Part shown: piece after piece, positions 1-13,500 of the stretch | Numbering within the stretch: position 1 is the first letter of the stretch | Layout of the letters: each line of letters begins with the position of its first letter | Assembly: GCA_904066235.2 (NCBI GenBank) | Contig: CAJFCV020000005.1 | Span: 1,426,001 to 1,490,000 of the forward strand | Source: Bursaphelenchus xylophilus | Taxonomy: Eukaryota; Nematoda; Chromadorea; Rhabditida; Aphelenchoididae | DNA: 64,000 nt | Direction of reading: 5' to 3' | Translations under genes and position numbers: made by a program | Notes under the pieces: generated by a model | Database searches by the model: none | The model's input: the letters and a program-made list of their open reading frames with translations, nothing else | What the model was told of the DNA's origin: nothing

Positions 1-997
1 ATATTCATCAAAAATCTTCCAAAATATTGAAAAAATGCAAATTTTTGTAATTTTTCTAAATTATTTAGAGTTAATGTCTAACAAATGATATTAAAAATGT
101 TAATGAGCTATTACACTTCGCCTACAAAGGCCAATTCAGCATTTCTGCGGGCTAAAATTTATGGAAATGAGAGGAAATTTGGAAAAAACTAAAATTTTTT
201 GGCGATTTCCGATGTTTTAAGGTAAAATACCTTGCAAATGGCCAAATTAACCTCTCGAAAAGCACGTTGATAGCACGTCAAGGCTTCCTAAAGTGCACGT
301 AGCTTCTAATGCATTCCATTTTTTATGCGAATCAACGCTCAACCGGCAATTTTCAGAGGCCCAAGTCGAATGATTGATGAGGCGCCAAAGTACGTGACAT
401 CTCGAAACAAAATGCACTCGCTGCGGTAATCCATTTTCGGTCCAGCAACTGTGGCCACATTCGTGGTCATTAATCTCTTCGCGAAATTGGAAAAATTTCT
501 CCCCCCTAATAAGCGCACAAAGCCCCGGCGGGGCCGCTCGGCGGAATGCGAGCCGATAATGAGTGGCCGCGCAAAAGTGCGTCTCACCGTCCTCGTCGTG
601 CCGAGAACCGCGCGCCTCGCGGAATAGCCGGCTAATTCTTTTCTTTTTGCGGACAAAATATTGGCAAGTTTGGAGGAGAAGATAGAGTCCTCGCCGCCAC
701 TCTCGGCCCAAAGTAAATTCTCAAGAGATGGGGCACGTACGCGTCGCGGTCTTTGGTCGATCACATGCAACAACAAACATTAAAGTTTGGGTTGAAATTA
801 AAAAGTTATTTTTGGAGCGTTTTGATGTCATGAATAACTTCGGCGGTAAGTCACGTAGTAAATGTTGGGGAGAAAAGGTAAAGAGCTCAAAATGAAGCCA
901 GTAGAGTCTAGTGGTTATATTATTTTGCAGCTATGCCCTATGGCATCATACTTTGGAGAAATTGCAAATTTTGGAAAAGGGTCTGAAATTTGATATC
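1..997. other. No gene recognised; GC-rich patch at 480-640
   Basis: AT-rich apart from a GC-rich patch containing CCCCGGCGGGG and GGCCGCTCGGCGGAATGCGAGCCG. Minus-strand open frames of about 150 codons cross it, but none shows a known motif or continues gene 1 credibly. Confidence 0.4.
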
Positions 998-1337
998 ATG
1001 GACAATATTGGTTTGTACCGTCGAAAGTTCTAAGTCGACGGTGATGCTTCTACCCTAATATAAGCCGCAATACAACTGGAATTTACTGTACAAAATATCA
1101 GCACGTTTTATAGGAGAGGAAATTTTTTACGAGCAATTTTCCAAAGACAACAAAAAATTGTTGACTCATGGATAATATTGGCGTATATTGTTATAAGTTC
1201 TAAGTCGACTGTGATGCTTCTACTCTAATATAAGCCGCAATATAGCTAGAATTTACCGTACGAAATATCAGAAAGTTTTATCGGAGAGGAAATTTTTTAC
1301 AAGCAATTCTCCAAGACCAACAAAAAATTGTTGACTC
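998..1337. repeat. 170-bp tandem duplication
   Basis: Two direct copies starting at ATGGA(C/T)AATATTGG (998, 1168; a third start at 1338 decays). Shared text includes AGTTCTAAGTCGAC, GTGATGCTTCTAC and CTAATATAAGCCGCAATA. Confidence 0.85.
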
Positions 1338-1980
1338 ATGGATAATATCGAGAGTAGCGGGGTTCTTTGCAAGTCCACCAAGTCCATTTATTTTTCATAT
1401 TACATCCAATCACATCTAATCTACCACCTACAATTATCCAACCCTCAATTGTGCCAGCAACATAATTACAGGCAATCCAAATACCCCATCCAATTTGCCC
1501 AACCTGCCGTTATAATTAGCCCAGCATGTAAACACGACCGAAATTTCCGAGAAACCCCTCCAGACACAACAATCTTCGCCTTCACGGGGGGCAAGTTCGC
1601 CGTCAATCCCTTCGTATTAACCCAACACCCGGTGTAGTCGCGGGGAGAAAACAAAAATGGGCAAGGAAATTAGTCCTCCCTCCCGTATTTTGCACAAAAA
1701 AGGAGAAGATAACAAAGAAAACTTTGGGGGGCAGCCGAAAATATTGTCGAGCACGCACTATTTGGGGGCCGCGGAGACGTAAACATCATCACGTTTTCGC
1801 GAAGAACGCTGCGGGGAGAGGTCGGGAGGAACACAAAGTATTCGAAACATAGATAGCGCGTCTGCAAAGTTGTAACCTTTTGTGGAGTGGAAGAGAGCAA
1901 TTTGCGCAAATTTAAAGCGATTTTTACGCAACACAGCTCCCAACTTTTTATTTTGAATAAAAAATTTGAGAGTTTTAACT
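1338..1980. other. No gene recognised
   Basis: Short frames on both strands without motifs. Nothing supported. Confidence 0.4.
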
Positions 1981-2240
1981 ACAGTGGCGGACCTGATCCA
2001 GTGGCAAAAAACATGCCATTTTGCATCCGGGAAGTATCAAAAACGTCGCAAAATACCTTCCTCTTCAAATGAAAAACTCCGTTTTGAACAGCGCGACTCA
2101 AAAAAAAAAAAAAAAAAAAGAGCGGCACGCTTTTGAAACTGGAGTCTTTTCACTTGTAGAGGGAGGTATTTTGCCGCGTTTTTGATACTTCCCGGATGCA
2201 AAAAGGCACTTTTTTGCCGCTGGATCAGGCCCGACACTGT
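1981..2240. repeat. 260-bp palindrome
   Basis: Arms from ACAGTGGCGGACCTGATCCA (1981) to its near-complement ending ACACTGT at 2240. Inner complementary TTTTGCATCCGGGAAGTATC and GCAAAATACC. The centre holds a run of about 20 A. Confidence 0.85.
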
Positions 2241-2289
2241 GCATTTCAAAAGTTTTATAGGCCCTGAAAGTTTTAGCTCGCGCTTTCTA

Positions 2290-2810
2290 ACAGCCGTTGA
2301 AATTTTTAAATTCGGCAATTTCTGGCGTTTGTTTTCGCCCATATCTTTGAAAAAATGCAAATTTTTTTTTCGAATTTTGCCATGAAAAGTTTCATACCTA
2401 TTTCTATCTTATAGTATAATATTTCCACAAAAAAATCACTTTTTTCTGCGCGAAACTGGCAAAGATATGGCCAAAAAATGTTTTCCTCTCTAACCACTCC
2501 GCATTTCGCGTACTCTCTCGACCGCAAAATCCGTAAAAACACTTTTTGCCCCTATCTTTGCCAGTTTCGCGGGGAAGAAATTGATTTTTTGTGGAAATAT
2601 TACACTATAAGATAGAAACAAACTTTTCAAGTCAAAATTCGAAAAAAATTGCATTTTTTACCAACTTTCGATCTAAAAATCTCATTCATTTCTGTAAGTC
2701 GCGAGCTAGAAGTCTCGCATATGCCTTAGAAAAAGTTATTCTAAGTTTGTGCCACGTTTCATCAAAATCCGAGCGTCGCACTTGGGGTACTCCCTTGTCA
2801 ATTACTCCCG
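2290..2810. mobile_element. FamA copies, head to head
   Basis: A plus-oriented FamA core (GAAAAGTTTCATACCTATTTCTA.. to the TCTCTCGACC block) meets a minus-oriented one ending GAGCGTCGCACTTGGGGTACT near 2795. No transposase frame. Confidence 0.7.
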
Positions 2811-3389
2811 CAATTCCCTTTGCAATCTTATCAGAAAATTCCATACGAGTTTTGGGTCCGAATTAAGATGGATTGCCCGAATTTTTGCAGAAAAAATAAT
2901 CGAAGAGCCATCTCTTTCGACGTCGCTGCAATCAAAAACCAAACCTTTTTGTATTTTGCAAGCAAAAAATTTGATAAAATCATATTTTCCGGAGAAAAAA
3001 TCATCGCTACAACAGAGCAATTTAGCTCCATTACATAGCAATTTTGCTATGTAACGGTGCATCCATTGTGTCCTTGTCAGCGCCATTTTTTCCGTTAGAT
3101 CCATTGTGTCCATGTCAGCGCCACTTTTTCGTCTTTAAAACTCCGTACAATCAAAGTAGGCCGCAAAAAATCGGCTGACTAATTCCTCCAGACAATAATG
3201 CAAAAAAGGCAAATGACTCAGTTTCAAATGAATCCCCGCGGCCAAAGACTGCGCTTGATGTAATGTCAGACGCCCTGAGGGCAACGTGTCTCCTTTGTGC
3301 AGGAAAAGGGCAAGAATTTAGTGGAGGAAAGGGATGAATCGCGATGAAATGGCGAAAAAATCAAGTTTTTTGATAATTTTGTACTTTTA
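2811..3389. other. Hairpin at 3031-3054 and short direct repeat; no gene
   Basis: TTACATAGCA-ATTT-TGCTATGTAA is a perfect 10-bp stem. After it, ATCCATTGTGTCC(T/A)TGTCAGCGCCA occurs twice (about 3060 and 3101). Otherwise nothing recognised. Confidence 0.6.
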
Positions 3390-4265
3390 GAGCAAAATTA
3401 CAGTAATCCTTTGAATGCCACTTGTTTCTAAAGACCTCTCAGACATTCTAGAACATGTTACAACCATCAACACTTTAGATTTCATACATTACTATGGGTT
3501 TCTTTTGATTTTTTCGCAATTTTTTGAATTTACAGTGAAATTACAGTAATCCTTTTAATTCTACTTCTTTCTAAAGCCTACTCAGACATTCTAAAACATG
3601 TTACAACCATCAACACTTTTAGTTTCATACATTTTCCACGTTTTTCAGACTTTTTTCGCTATTTCTAAATTTACAGTGAAATTACAGTAATCTTTTGCAT
3701 CCCACTTCTTTCCAAAGACCTCTCAGACATTCCAGAACCTGTTACAACCATCAACACTTTCAATTTCATATATTTTTCACGTGTTTTTAGATTTTTTCCG
3801 CTTTTTCGTAAATTTCAAAGCTTTAAAGCCAAATAAATAAAAAATTACAGTAATCTTTTGCATCCCACTTCTTTCTAAAGACCTCTCAGACATTCTAGAA
3901 CTTGTTACAACCATCAACACTTTCAATTTCATATATTTTCCACGTTATTTCGGACTTTTTTCGCTATTTCACAGTTTTCCAAATATTAGTGCAAAATTAC
4001 AGTAATCCTTTCAATCCCACTTCTTTCTAAAGACTCTTTACAATCTCTCAGACATTCTAGCAATTATTACGACCATCAACACTTTCAATTTGATACATTT
4101 TCCAAGCTTTTTTCAGACTTTTTTTGCTATTTCGCAGTTTTCTAAATTTTACAGCAAAATTACAGTAATCTTTTGCATCTCACTCCTTTCCAAAGACCCC
4201 TCAGACATTCTAGAACATGTCACAACCATCAACACTTTCAATTTCATACATTTTCCTCGCTTTTT
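3390..4265. repeat. Tandem array of about six units, 140-165 bp
   Basis: Units marked by AAATTACAGTAATC (about 3399, 3543, 3684, 3847, 3999, 4162), each followed by CACTTCTTTC, AAAGACC, CTCAGACATTCTAGAAC and CAACCATCAACACTTT. Confidence 0.9.
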
Positions 4266-5149
4266 TCACCAGTCCAACACATTGTTTGGAACAGGCCGGT
4301 GGAACAAAACATTTGACTTATTTTTGTAGTTTATTCTACTCCATTCCACCTTTTCATTGAATATAAATGGAAATGAAGGTGTCTGCTTTAAAATGAGTGG
4401 TATCTTGAACCTATTTCTAATATTTGATGAGGTCAAATTGGCAGGAAATTTTGCAGCAAAAATGTAAAACAATATAATTTTTGGTGGAAAAAGGGTTGGT
4501 TAGGGGTAAAATACGTCCTGAATAGCTGTGATAATTAATAACTAAGGCTTGTACATCATATAAACTTTTGAAATCCCCCATTTTCGCGATAAAATTCGGT
4601 TTTTACCTTATTTTAGGTAACATTTCCAAAATTTCCCATTTTTTGCTAGAAAAAATCGATTTTTCTCGTAAATTATAGGCTCAAAAAGCAATCTCATGGT
4701 ATTTTCTATAATAAAACTGTATTTTCACCAGTAAAAAACTGTGTTTTTCTCAAAAAAATCCAAGATTTCACCTAAATTCCCAATTTTTCCCCAAAAAACC
4801 TCATTACATAGGTTCGTCACGCTCGATACGACAATAACAGCCGTTCCTTTTGCCGTCTAGACGCGCCGCGCCTCATTACCACGCCATTCCTTTCGTATAT
4901 TCCGTCATTTCGCACCAAAAAATAGTCGCAAAATGAGCCGAAATTACTTCGAAACGAAAAGCTGGCCGCTGCCGAAAAAACCCGCTTTTCACGGCCTGGA
5001 ACGCACGATATCCGGTTAAAGCCACCTGCATGACATTCCAATGGTCCATAAACGTCGGAAATTTTTAATGAAACAGAAAAAAAAGTTCGCAAAAGTTCGA
5101 AAAATTGCAAAAAAATCCTACAATTTTTTGCTAAATAGCCCAGGGCAGC
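4266..5149. other. No gene recognised
   Basis: AT-rich sequence. A GC-richer stretch at about 4830-5040 has open frames on the minus strand but no motif. Confidence 0.4.
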
Positions 5150-5455
5150 TGCATGTCCAGAAAATGTGTCACGATGACACCCTTTTAAAAAGTGCGAGTA
5201 GCATAAAAAATGGATTTATATGGCTAGGAGAGCACTCAAGAGCATGTCAAAAAAATTCGGGCATTATCAAGATTCTCATCGCTGAAAAAAATCGAAAAAT
5301 CCAGAAAATCCGTCATCCAAATTGCGCATTCTGAAAGTGTTGGGCCCGATTTTTTTATGAATGCTCTGGAGGGTACTCCTACCCACATACAGCCATTATT
5401 TATATCGCTGACACATTTTAAAAAGGTGTCATCGTGACACATTTTCTGGACAGAC
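5150..5455. repeat. 300-bp palindrome with TGTCCAGAAAATGTGTCACG termini
   Basis: Left end GTCCAGAAAATGTGTCACGATGACACC, right end its complement (GGTGTCATCGTGACACATTTTCTGGAC), with TTTTAAAA next to each. The interior is partly complementary. Related fragments (TCATGATGACACATTTTTT) lie near 50160 and 50300. Confidence 0.8.
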
Positions 5456-6755
5456 CAAGATTTGTAAGCCCCAAGCTATATAAGGGCATTTTCTTATAAA
5501 AATAGGTTAATTTAATCTCCGGCTAATTTTATATTCCATTTTTTTGATCAAAATTCCCACAGTACACTCAAAAATTCCAAAAAAAAGTTTTTTTTCAAAT
5601 CCTTCCGAAATTTTAATTAGAATTCGCGGCTGCAAAAGAACGCCTGCGGCCCAAAAATTAGGACGGAATAAAAAAAAAACGGGGGGAGAGTGCTCCGAAA
5701 GATTGCCGAATTTGATTGTCCTATTTTCGGCGTGCCCGAATTTTGCAGAAAAAAACAAAAAAAAAATTTTTTTTTGCGAAATGGAATAGGACCCCGTTTC
5801 CTAAATTGGAATTGGCGGCTCTGCAAAAATGGAAAGCGATGCATTTCCAAGAATTTCGAAGTGAAAAAAACGCATGAGTCAAGGGGAGGGAGGGGCGAAA
5901 GACTGGGGTTCAGAGTTCGGGCAAGCCGGAGGTTCGAGGAAAAGCGACACTTGAGCGCGAAATTTTAAGTCACGTTTGGAGCTCTATATCGCCTCCAAAG
6001 GCAGCCACTCTGAAGCCGGCTTGACATCTTATCAATAATCCTCTATGTTACTGATATCCATCGTTAGTTTTGCTAAATTTTGTTTGATATATAAAATGAA
6101 GCAATAAAAATAACATGCATTTTTTGGGACACCCTGTATTTTACAAAAAATAAATACTAAAAAACGGTTAAAAAATGGCCATAAAGAGTCGAAAAAATCG
6201 CGAAAAAGAACCTCCAAAACGCTTTTTTATGCCTTTCTGACAATTTTCATATCAAATCACCACATAATTCAACCTATTTTGACTATGTTTCGACTTCATC
6301 ATGTACAGTACCGTATATATTTAGAAACCGAAACAACTTTAAAACCTGTCAGAAACATCATTTTAATCCCAATTCTTAGTTTCGAATTCTCATTTCACAT
6401 AATTTACAATATTAAACACGTGCTTCCCACATTGTACTGTAAAACCTGTTTTAACTTCAAAAATTGTATGTATTTTCTATAAAAAATATTTCAAACTCTG
6501 CAAAACCGAATAATTTGGGCTTTTGCTCTCGTCCCAATCAGGCTACCGTAGCTGCATCTCTTTTTTTTCTAATCCAATTTGGCCATCAAGAAGAATGGCC
6601 AAGTCCAAAAAAAAAATTTTTTTATTTTCTTTATTTACACTGACAATGAATGCAGGATGTTTTTGCAACATTCTGCAGGTAAATAATTGCCCCTGAGGCT
6701 CTGAAGGAAAGGAAAATACCAAAAATTTAATTTTTAATTTTTTTTTTTAAATATT
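5456..6755. other. No gene recognised
   Basis: A/T tracts plus a purine-rich patch (GGGGAGGGAGGGGCGAAAG, about 5881). No coding or RNA feature supported. Confidence 0.4.
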
Positions 6756-8690
6756 TTTTTGATAGTAGACCTGATTCTGTGTCAAACATGTAATATTTCC
6801 ACAAAAAATCAATTTTTTTGGCTCAAAACTGGCAGAGATATGGCCAAAAAACATTTTTTCTCTGACCGTCTCTCCACATTTTCCATACTCTCTCGTCAAA
6901 AGCCCCTTTGAATATCTCGGCTCCCTCTGAAAAGCATGAGCTAAAATTTTCTGGAATTGATTCTTAAAACATACAGAATACGTATGCAAAATTTGAAGCA
7001 AATGTGACAAGGAAATTGCTCAAAGTGCGACGACAGATTTTTAGGCAAAAAGTTGGCAAAATTTTTTCAATTTTATGTGAATTTTGGCACGAAAAGTTTT
7101 ACACATTTTTCTAATGTAGAGGGTAATATTTCCACAAAAAATCAATTTTTCCGGCTCAAAACTACCAGTGATATGGCCAAAAAACATTTTTTCTCCGACC
7201 GTCTCTCCACATTTTCCATACTCTCTCGGCCGTTGAATATCTCGGCTCTCTCTGAAAAGCATGAGCTAAGATTTTCTGGAATTGATTATTGGTCCATATA
7301 CTAGTCCTTCCGTAAAGTCGCTGGAATGATTTCGGCGACGCGCACTGTGCAAGAAAACTCAGGGTGCGAGCGACGTCCCAAAAAGCTCATTGCACTGTGC
7401 AAAAAGCCAAAAATTGCACAGTGCAAAGTGAACTTTCGGTTTCGCGGGGTGCATGTCGCCGAAAACATTCCAGCGACTTTACGGACGGACTAGTAGAACA
7501 TGTGAGCAAAATTTGAAGAAAATCCGAGCACTGTAACTTGAGATATCTCTCTTTCAATCTACAGTATCCCCAAAATTCGAAAAGCTTGCGTTAAAATTTC
7601 TCTCGTTGAAAAGCATGAGCCAAAATTTTCTGCAAATGATTTTCACTTCATACAGAAGACGTACACAAAATTTGAAGTAAATCCGACCTTCGTACCTCGA
7701 GTTCTAGTCTTACAAAACATACGACCTCCCCAGCGAAATTTGTAAAACTCCTACCGCTGTTTGTTCGCGAAACCCGCCCGAATGCACGCACAAATTCGTC
7801 TCGAATAACAAGTTTTTGACACTCCCAATTAATGTATGTACACATAACATCGACCCGCTTTCTCAATGCGTCCATAATAACAGAGATTCCTACAATTCGG
7901 ATTGTTTTTCGTTTCAAAATTGCGCTCCGAACGGGATGAGGTCAAACTTTCGGGGGATACGGTAGGTTGAAACGCGAATTTCGAGAGTTACAGCGCTCGG
8001 ATTTGCATCAAATTTGGCGTCCGTATTTCGTATGAAATGAAAATTATTTTCGGAAAATTTTAGCTCATGTTTTTCGACGAAGAAAATTTTAACGCGAGCT
8101 TTTCAAATTTTAGGGTTACTCTAGATTAAAAGAGAAATATCTCGAGTTACAGTGCTTGGATTGTCTTCAAATTTTGCATACATATTCTGTATGGACCAAG
8201 AATCAATTCCAGAAATTTTTAGCTCATGCTTTTCAGAGAGAGCCGAGATATTCAACGACCTTTTGACGAGAGAGTATGGAAAATGTGGAGAGACGGTCAG
8301 AGAAAAAATATTTTTTGGCCATATCTCTGCCAGTTTCGGGCCGGAAAAATTAATTTTTTGTAGAAATATTTCCTTCTGCATTAGAAACATGTGTAAATTT
8401 TTTCATGCCAAAAATCGCAAAAAAATTTGAAAAATTTTTGTCGACGACTTTTGGCCTAAAATCTCGGTTTTTTCGCCGAAAAAAGGTATAAATCCCGCCT
8501 ACGTATCCTATATAGACAATGAATTTTTCCCAGAAAATTTTAGCTCATGCTTTTCAGAGGGAGCCGAGATATTCAACGGGCTTTTGGCGAGAGAGTATGG
8601 AAAGTGTGGAGAGACGGTCAGAGAAAAAACGTTTTTTGGCTGTATTTCAGCCAATTTTAAACCGGAAAAATTATAAAAAAACTTTTTTTT
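6756..8690. mobile_element. Cluster of FamA fragments
   Basis: At least four partial FamA copies in both orientations, seen by TATTTCCACAAAAAATCAATTTTT, GATATGGCCAAAAAAC, CTCTGACCGTCTCTCC, ATATCTCGGCTC and AGCATGAGCTAAAATTTTC. A separate palindromic element (7301-7494) is inserted among them. Confidence 0.75.
7301..7494. mobile_element. CTAGTCCNTCCGTAAAGTCG palindrome carrying FamD motifs
   Basis: Termini CTAGTCCTTCCGTAAAGTCGC and complement ending GGACGGACTAG, each followed by TGGAATG..TTTCGGCGAC. The interior has several GCACTGTGCA/GCACAGTGCA motifs. It looks like the parent element of the FamD arrays. Confidence 0.8.
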
Positions 8691-9572
8691 GCAAAAAAAA
8701 ATAGTGCACCAAAAATTTTTAAGCCTTGAAAAGTCCGCCGCGACATCTCAACCTTCCCATTTTCATCCGAGATTATCCAAATACGTAGGCCCGAACAAGT
8801 AAAACAAACAACATCTCCCGACACTACACAGTGCCCAAATTCCAGCCATTTACATGAAATTTCGGCAATTGTTTTTTACATTTTTTGGGATCAACTTGAA
8901 TAAAAATTCGTTTTTTCGGAGGCAAAACAAAATTTAGCACTTTTAGACGAAAAATTAATGTAAAGACAGGTGTTTAAAGTGTCTCAAGACACCCTCACGC
9001 GCTCTACGGATGCTGTAAACCCATTTTCGTTCAACATGGGACATGACATTTGGGAATTCAGACAAGTTACAGAGAAAAAATTGAATTTTTTTGGAAAAAA
9101 GTGGGTTTTTTGGGCTAAATCAATATAAAAATAGTGAAAAGGGGGCTTCAAAGAATTACAAAACCCTACAAAAGCCTTTACAGATATTTATTGAGGCTTC
9201 AGGAGACTTATGAAACATTGATTTGCCCAATACTATTAGAAATTTTCGATATTTTTCTCCCCTTTCCTCAAAATAACTACAACTCTAGGTCAAACTTCAA
9301 AATCTTGACCTTCAGACCATGAAACTTGCCTCCAATCCGCTTGCCCGCAAATTTTGGGACCCGCTTCTCCCTCCCTTACAATTTCCCCTATCTATTTTTT
9401 AGTTTTTTGGGACAGCCAAAGGCGACAAATTGGGCTGTTTACAACGGAAATCCAAGAAATGCCCGGCCACCACAGTCAATCCTGTCACATAAAAATTTCA
9501 TGAGTTATTAAAGTCCACGGACTGCAATTTCCGTGACTTATTTTAGTCACACTATGCTCGCCCGCGTAGACG
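8691..9572. other. No gene recognised
   Basis: Mixed AT-rich DNA. A weak open frame near 9326-9511 has no motif. Confidence 0.4.
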
Positions 9573-10183
9573 CGACATTTTATACGACAAAAATGTTTTG
9601 TCGTATAAAGTGTCAACAAGGGCATAAAATTTTAAAAATTATGTATGGAAAAGTATAAACAACCCCCAGCGAATGTACTTCTATTCATATTGGAAGTTTC
9701 CCCGGCTCTTCCACGATAGGAGACATTTTATACGACAAAAATGTTTTGTCGTATAAGATGTCAACAAGGGCATAAAATTAAAAAAAATTATGTATGGAAA
9801 AGTATAAACAACCCCCAGCGAATGTACTTCTATTCATATTAGAAGTTTCACAGGCTCCTAAAAGATGGGAGACATTTTATACGATACAAATATTTTATCG
9901 TATAAATTGTCAACAAGGGCGTAAAATTGAAAATTATGAATGAAAAATATAAACAACACCTATGGACTCTACTTTGATTCATATTAGAGGTTCTACCGGC
10001 TCTTCCACGATGGGAGACATTTTATACGACAAAAAGGTTTTTCGTATAAAATGTCCCCATAATAAAACCGAGAATGATCTAGTCAAAACATAAAAAACCC
10101 CCGACTTCTTCTACTATTTGCATAAACATTTTTCGATCAAGCGACATTTTATACGACAAAACATTTCCTTCGTATAAAATGTC
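9573..10183. repeat. FamB array, five palindromes
   Basis: GACATTTTATACGA(C/T)A..TCGTATAAA palindromes begin at about 9573, 9722, 9871, 10016 and 10142 (spacing 149, 149, 145, 126). Spacers share CAACAAGGGC, AAGTATAAACAACCCCCAGCGA and TATTCATATT. Confidence 0.9.
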
Positions 10184-10243
10184 GCCCTCGCCGATTTTCT
10201 CAAAACATTTCCACAACACCATAAATGGCTCAAAAACACTTAC

Positions 10244-10529
10244 AATTCTTCCTGATACTCCAATACAGTCCAGTTCCGCTTCTTTTTGGCATCAACATTG
10301 GCGGTGGAGTGTACGGTGTTGTGCCCATTCCCAGCTGTGACTTGGTCGGTGGCACTCCGGCGATGGAATTCTTGTTCGATCGAAGGCCCGATGCGTGTTG
10401 CCAGAGGGATTGATTTTGTTTGACGACCGGCTTGGCGGGCGCTTCGCGTTTGAAAAACTCGGCGGCGCTGAGCGACTGGCTTCGCGTTTTCTCCGGTTTT
10501 TGCAAATTGGAGAGGGATTTGGCGTGGTA
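10244..10529 (-). CDS. RKxS/YSN protein exon 7 (residues 804-898), TPPPML..GTGLYW motif
   Basis: YHAKSLSNLQKPEKTRSQSL and AAEFFKRE, then GVPPTKSQLGMGTTPYTPPP with MLMPKRSGTGLYWSIRKN. The donor GTAAGT leaves one base. This last segment reads like a conserved motif rather than low complexity and is the best handle for identification. Confidence 0.75.
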
Positions 10530-13500
10530 CTGTAAAATCAAAATGATTTATAGGCCTTATGACGAAAGTTCATTGCGATTTCTCATCGAAATTCTGTCGA
10601 GAAGATAGGCTTTTTGACCAAAACACCTTTATATCTATTACCATATAAAATTATGCAAATTTGGCCGCTTTAATGCCGGAATGAAACTTATTCGCTACGC
10701 AATCCTTCTCTCCTAAATTTTCAAACAAAAAACTCTAATAAATATCAACCTACCAGTCCTTCCCGCCGATTTTCCTTCGATTTGTCCTCAAAAACTGCGA
10801 AACTGGTCTTCCTCCCAAACCCGGCCGGTTGTGGTTGGGGCGCTGGAGTTGGCGTGTCGAAATTGAAGTTTATACTGCGCTTTGGGTTTGGCTGTGTTGG
10901 ATATTGCGAATGCCCATTGATATAGGCCGAATTTGGTGAGTGCGAGGAGTTTCTGAAAAAAATGTTTTTTGAAGGATTGTGAATAAATTTATTCTTTAAA
11001 ACAATTTTTAGCCCTCGATATCTTCTCTACAACAAGGTGAAAGGATTATTTTGTTTTCAGAGACATTTTATACGATGAAATATGCTTTCGGAAATTTTTC
11101 GTATAAAATGTCGCCTTGGCGGGATCTTCAAACAAAAGGGAAAAACAGTTGTAATAAGTAATTTAAAGGTTAAAATACGTGGTTTTTAATGTTGCAGGTA
11201 AAAATTATGTTTTTTATTTCAAATTTCAAAAATTTTTTTTGAAATAACAAGTATATCTTGCCATCTAAAAACGCTCTAATACAATATTTGGACTCCAAAA
11301 GCTTCTCTAGACCAAGCTGAAAGCATGATTTAGCTTTCGGCGACTTTTTATACGATGAAATGTGCTTTCGGAAATCTTTCGTATAAAATGTCGCCTTGGC
11401 GGAAAATTTAAATTAAAAAAAGAAAAAAAGTTGTAATAAGTAATTTAGAAGGTAAAATACGCTGTATTAGAAATTTCATTTGAAAAAATCAAATTTTAAT
11501 TTTTTTTAGCAGCTACATCTATACATGTTAATATACATCAAATCCACTTACAATCGCATATTCGGTGCCAACGAGCTCTTTCTCCACGGCTGTTCGTAAT
11601 AATCAAACGAGCGGCTATCATTGTTGTTGTATCCCGGGAACTGTTGGAAGTAATTTGAGGGCGAAACACTAGCCGACTTCTTTTGCTGAGGCACACACAG
11701 CTCATCCTGATGACTTGTGTTGTAAGTGCAATCGGAGCGCGGAGCACTGGCGTTCGAATAGTAGGAGGACTGCGAGGAGGGATCGGGAGAAATGTAATTG
11801 CCCTAAAATTTGGGGAAATTTACTTTAGAAGTCAAAAATTGAGTGGAGACATTTTATACGAAAAAAATTTTTTTTGAGTATTTTGGAAAATTTTTTTTTT
11901 CATAGCTTCGTCTTGCTTTATTGAGTTTGATCTGGTGATAAAACACGATCTAAAACTCCAAAAAATAAAAGATAAAAATTTTTTCTTACTTGTCCATGGT
12001 TGCCTACATCAATATGCAGTTGGGTGGTCGGGTAGTTCCCGTACGCCCCATTCGCATTCTGGCCCGGACTATAGCCCTCTTGTGGGATATTATGGCTGTT
12101 CATGAGGTTCTGATTCATCTCGGTGCGCGGATAAGCCGGGTTCAGAGGGCGATTTCGAGGGGGCGAGGCACTGAAAATAAAAAAAATTTTAAAAAATTTT
12201 TTGAAAAAAAAAATATTTTTTTGCAATTTCAAGTGAAAAAATAAAGAAAAATGATCTATGCAAATTTTATAATTTAAAAAAAATAAAAAATAAAAAAAAT
12301 TAAAAAATATTTTTTCGTATAAAATGTCTCCCAAAGCTTATATTGTTTCTTTTTTTGCTTTATCAAAAAAAATTAAAATAATTTATGCAAATTTTTAATT
12401 AAAAAATAAAAAAAAATAAAAAAATTTTCTATCTTATAAATTGTCTCCCATATCTGGTATTATTATACTTTTTTTTCACATCTTCAAAAAAAAATAATCA
12501 AAAATATTTTTTGTCGTATAAAATGGCACCCAAAACTTATATTATTATATACTTCAAAATAAATTGGTTTGGCCCCAAAAACAGATGGTCTTTGAGAGAG
12601 CGAGTCCATTTCGTTAATAAAAAAAAACACAGAAGGTTACAAGTTACGAAAGCCTTTGTTTTCGGGTATATAAAAGCGCCCGAAAAACAGTCGCCAGGCA
12701 AAGGCAGAGAAAAAATAATAATTGAATTGGACCGGCTGAACACCTTTTGCTATGAGAAGGGAGCAAGACATACTATATATATAGTCTTTATTATATATAT
12801 TATGGAGAGACAAGAGGAGGGAAAATTACGAAAAAAATAAATAAAGAAATAAAAAAAACCCCGATTTTTGGGTCGAAATAAAAAAAACAAAAAAAAATTT
12901 TTTTCGTCAATAAAAATCACTTCTCTCCAAGCAAAATTCAAAACAATCCCTTCCATTTTTTTTCTCTACCGTCTCTCATTATTTTCTATAGTCTCTCACA
13001 TCCCAAAATAAATCGTTGAATATCTCGGCTCTCATTTGAAGAAGTAAGCTAAAATTTTCAGGGAGTGATTATTGGCCTATTAAAACTATTTTGACAAAAT
13101 TTTAACTAAATTCTAAAACAAAATTTTTTTTTCTTTTTGAAATTTTTTTTTATTGTTTTTTTTATTATTTTCTTTTTTCCAGCTGTAGGGACGCTATGAT
13201 TTTTAAAAAAATATTTTTTGAGGTTATTCTACATATAACTAAAATTATTCCCCCTCAAAAATCGATTAGAGATCAAAAAACTTTTTTAATTTTGAAATTT
13301 TTTTTTATTTTTTTTTTATTATTTTCTTTTTTCCAGCTGTAGGGACGCTATGAAAAAAAAATTTGAGCTTATTCTACATATAGCTAAAATTATTCCCCCT
13401 CAAAAATCGATTAGAGATTAAAGAAATAAAGAAAAAGAGAATTTTTAAAAATTTTTTTATTATTTTCTTTTTTCCAGCTGTAGGGACGCTATGAAAAAAA

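Noticed and set aside
243..776. Minus-strand frames of 145 and 154 codons as downstream exons of the RKxS gene
   Set aside because: No ELM2, SANT or other motif, no consensus splice edges matching the needed phase, and both overlap in a GC-rich patch.
12750..12956. Minus-strand 68-codon frame rich in Phe
   Set aside because: It is a translation of A/T tracts.
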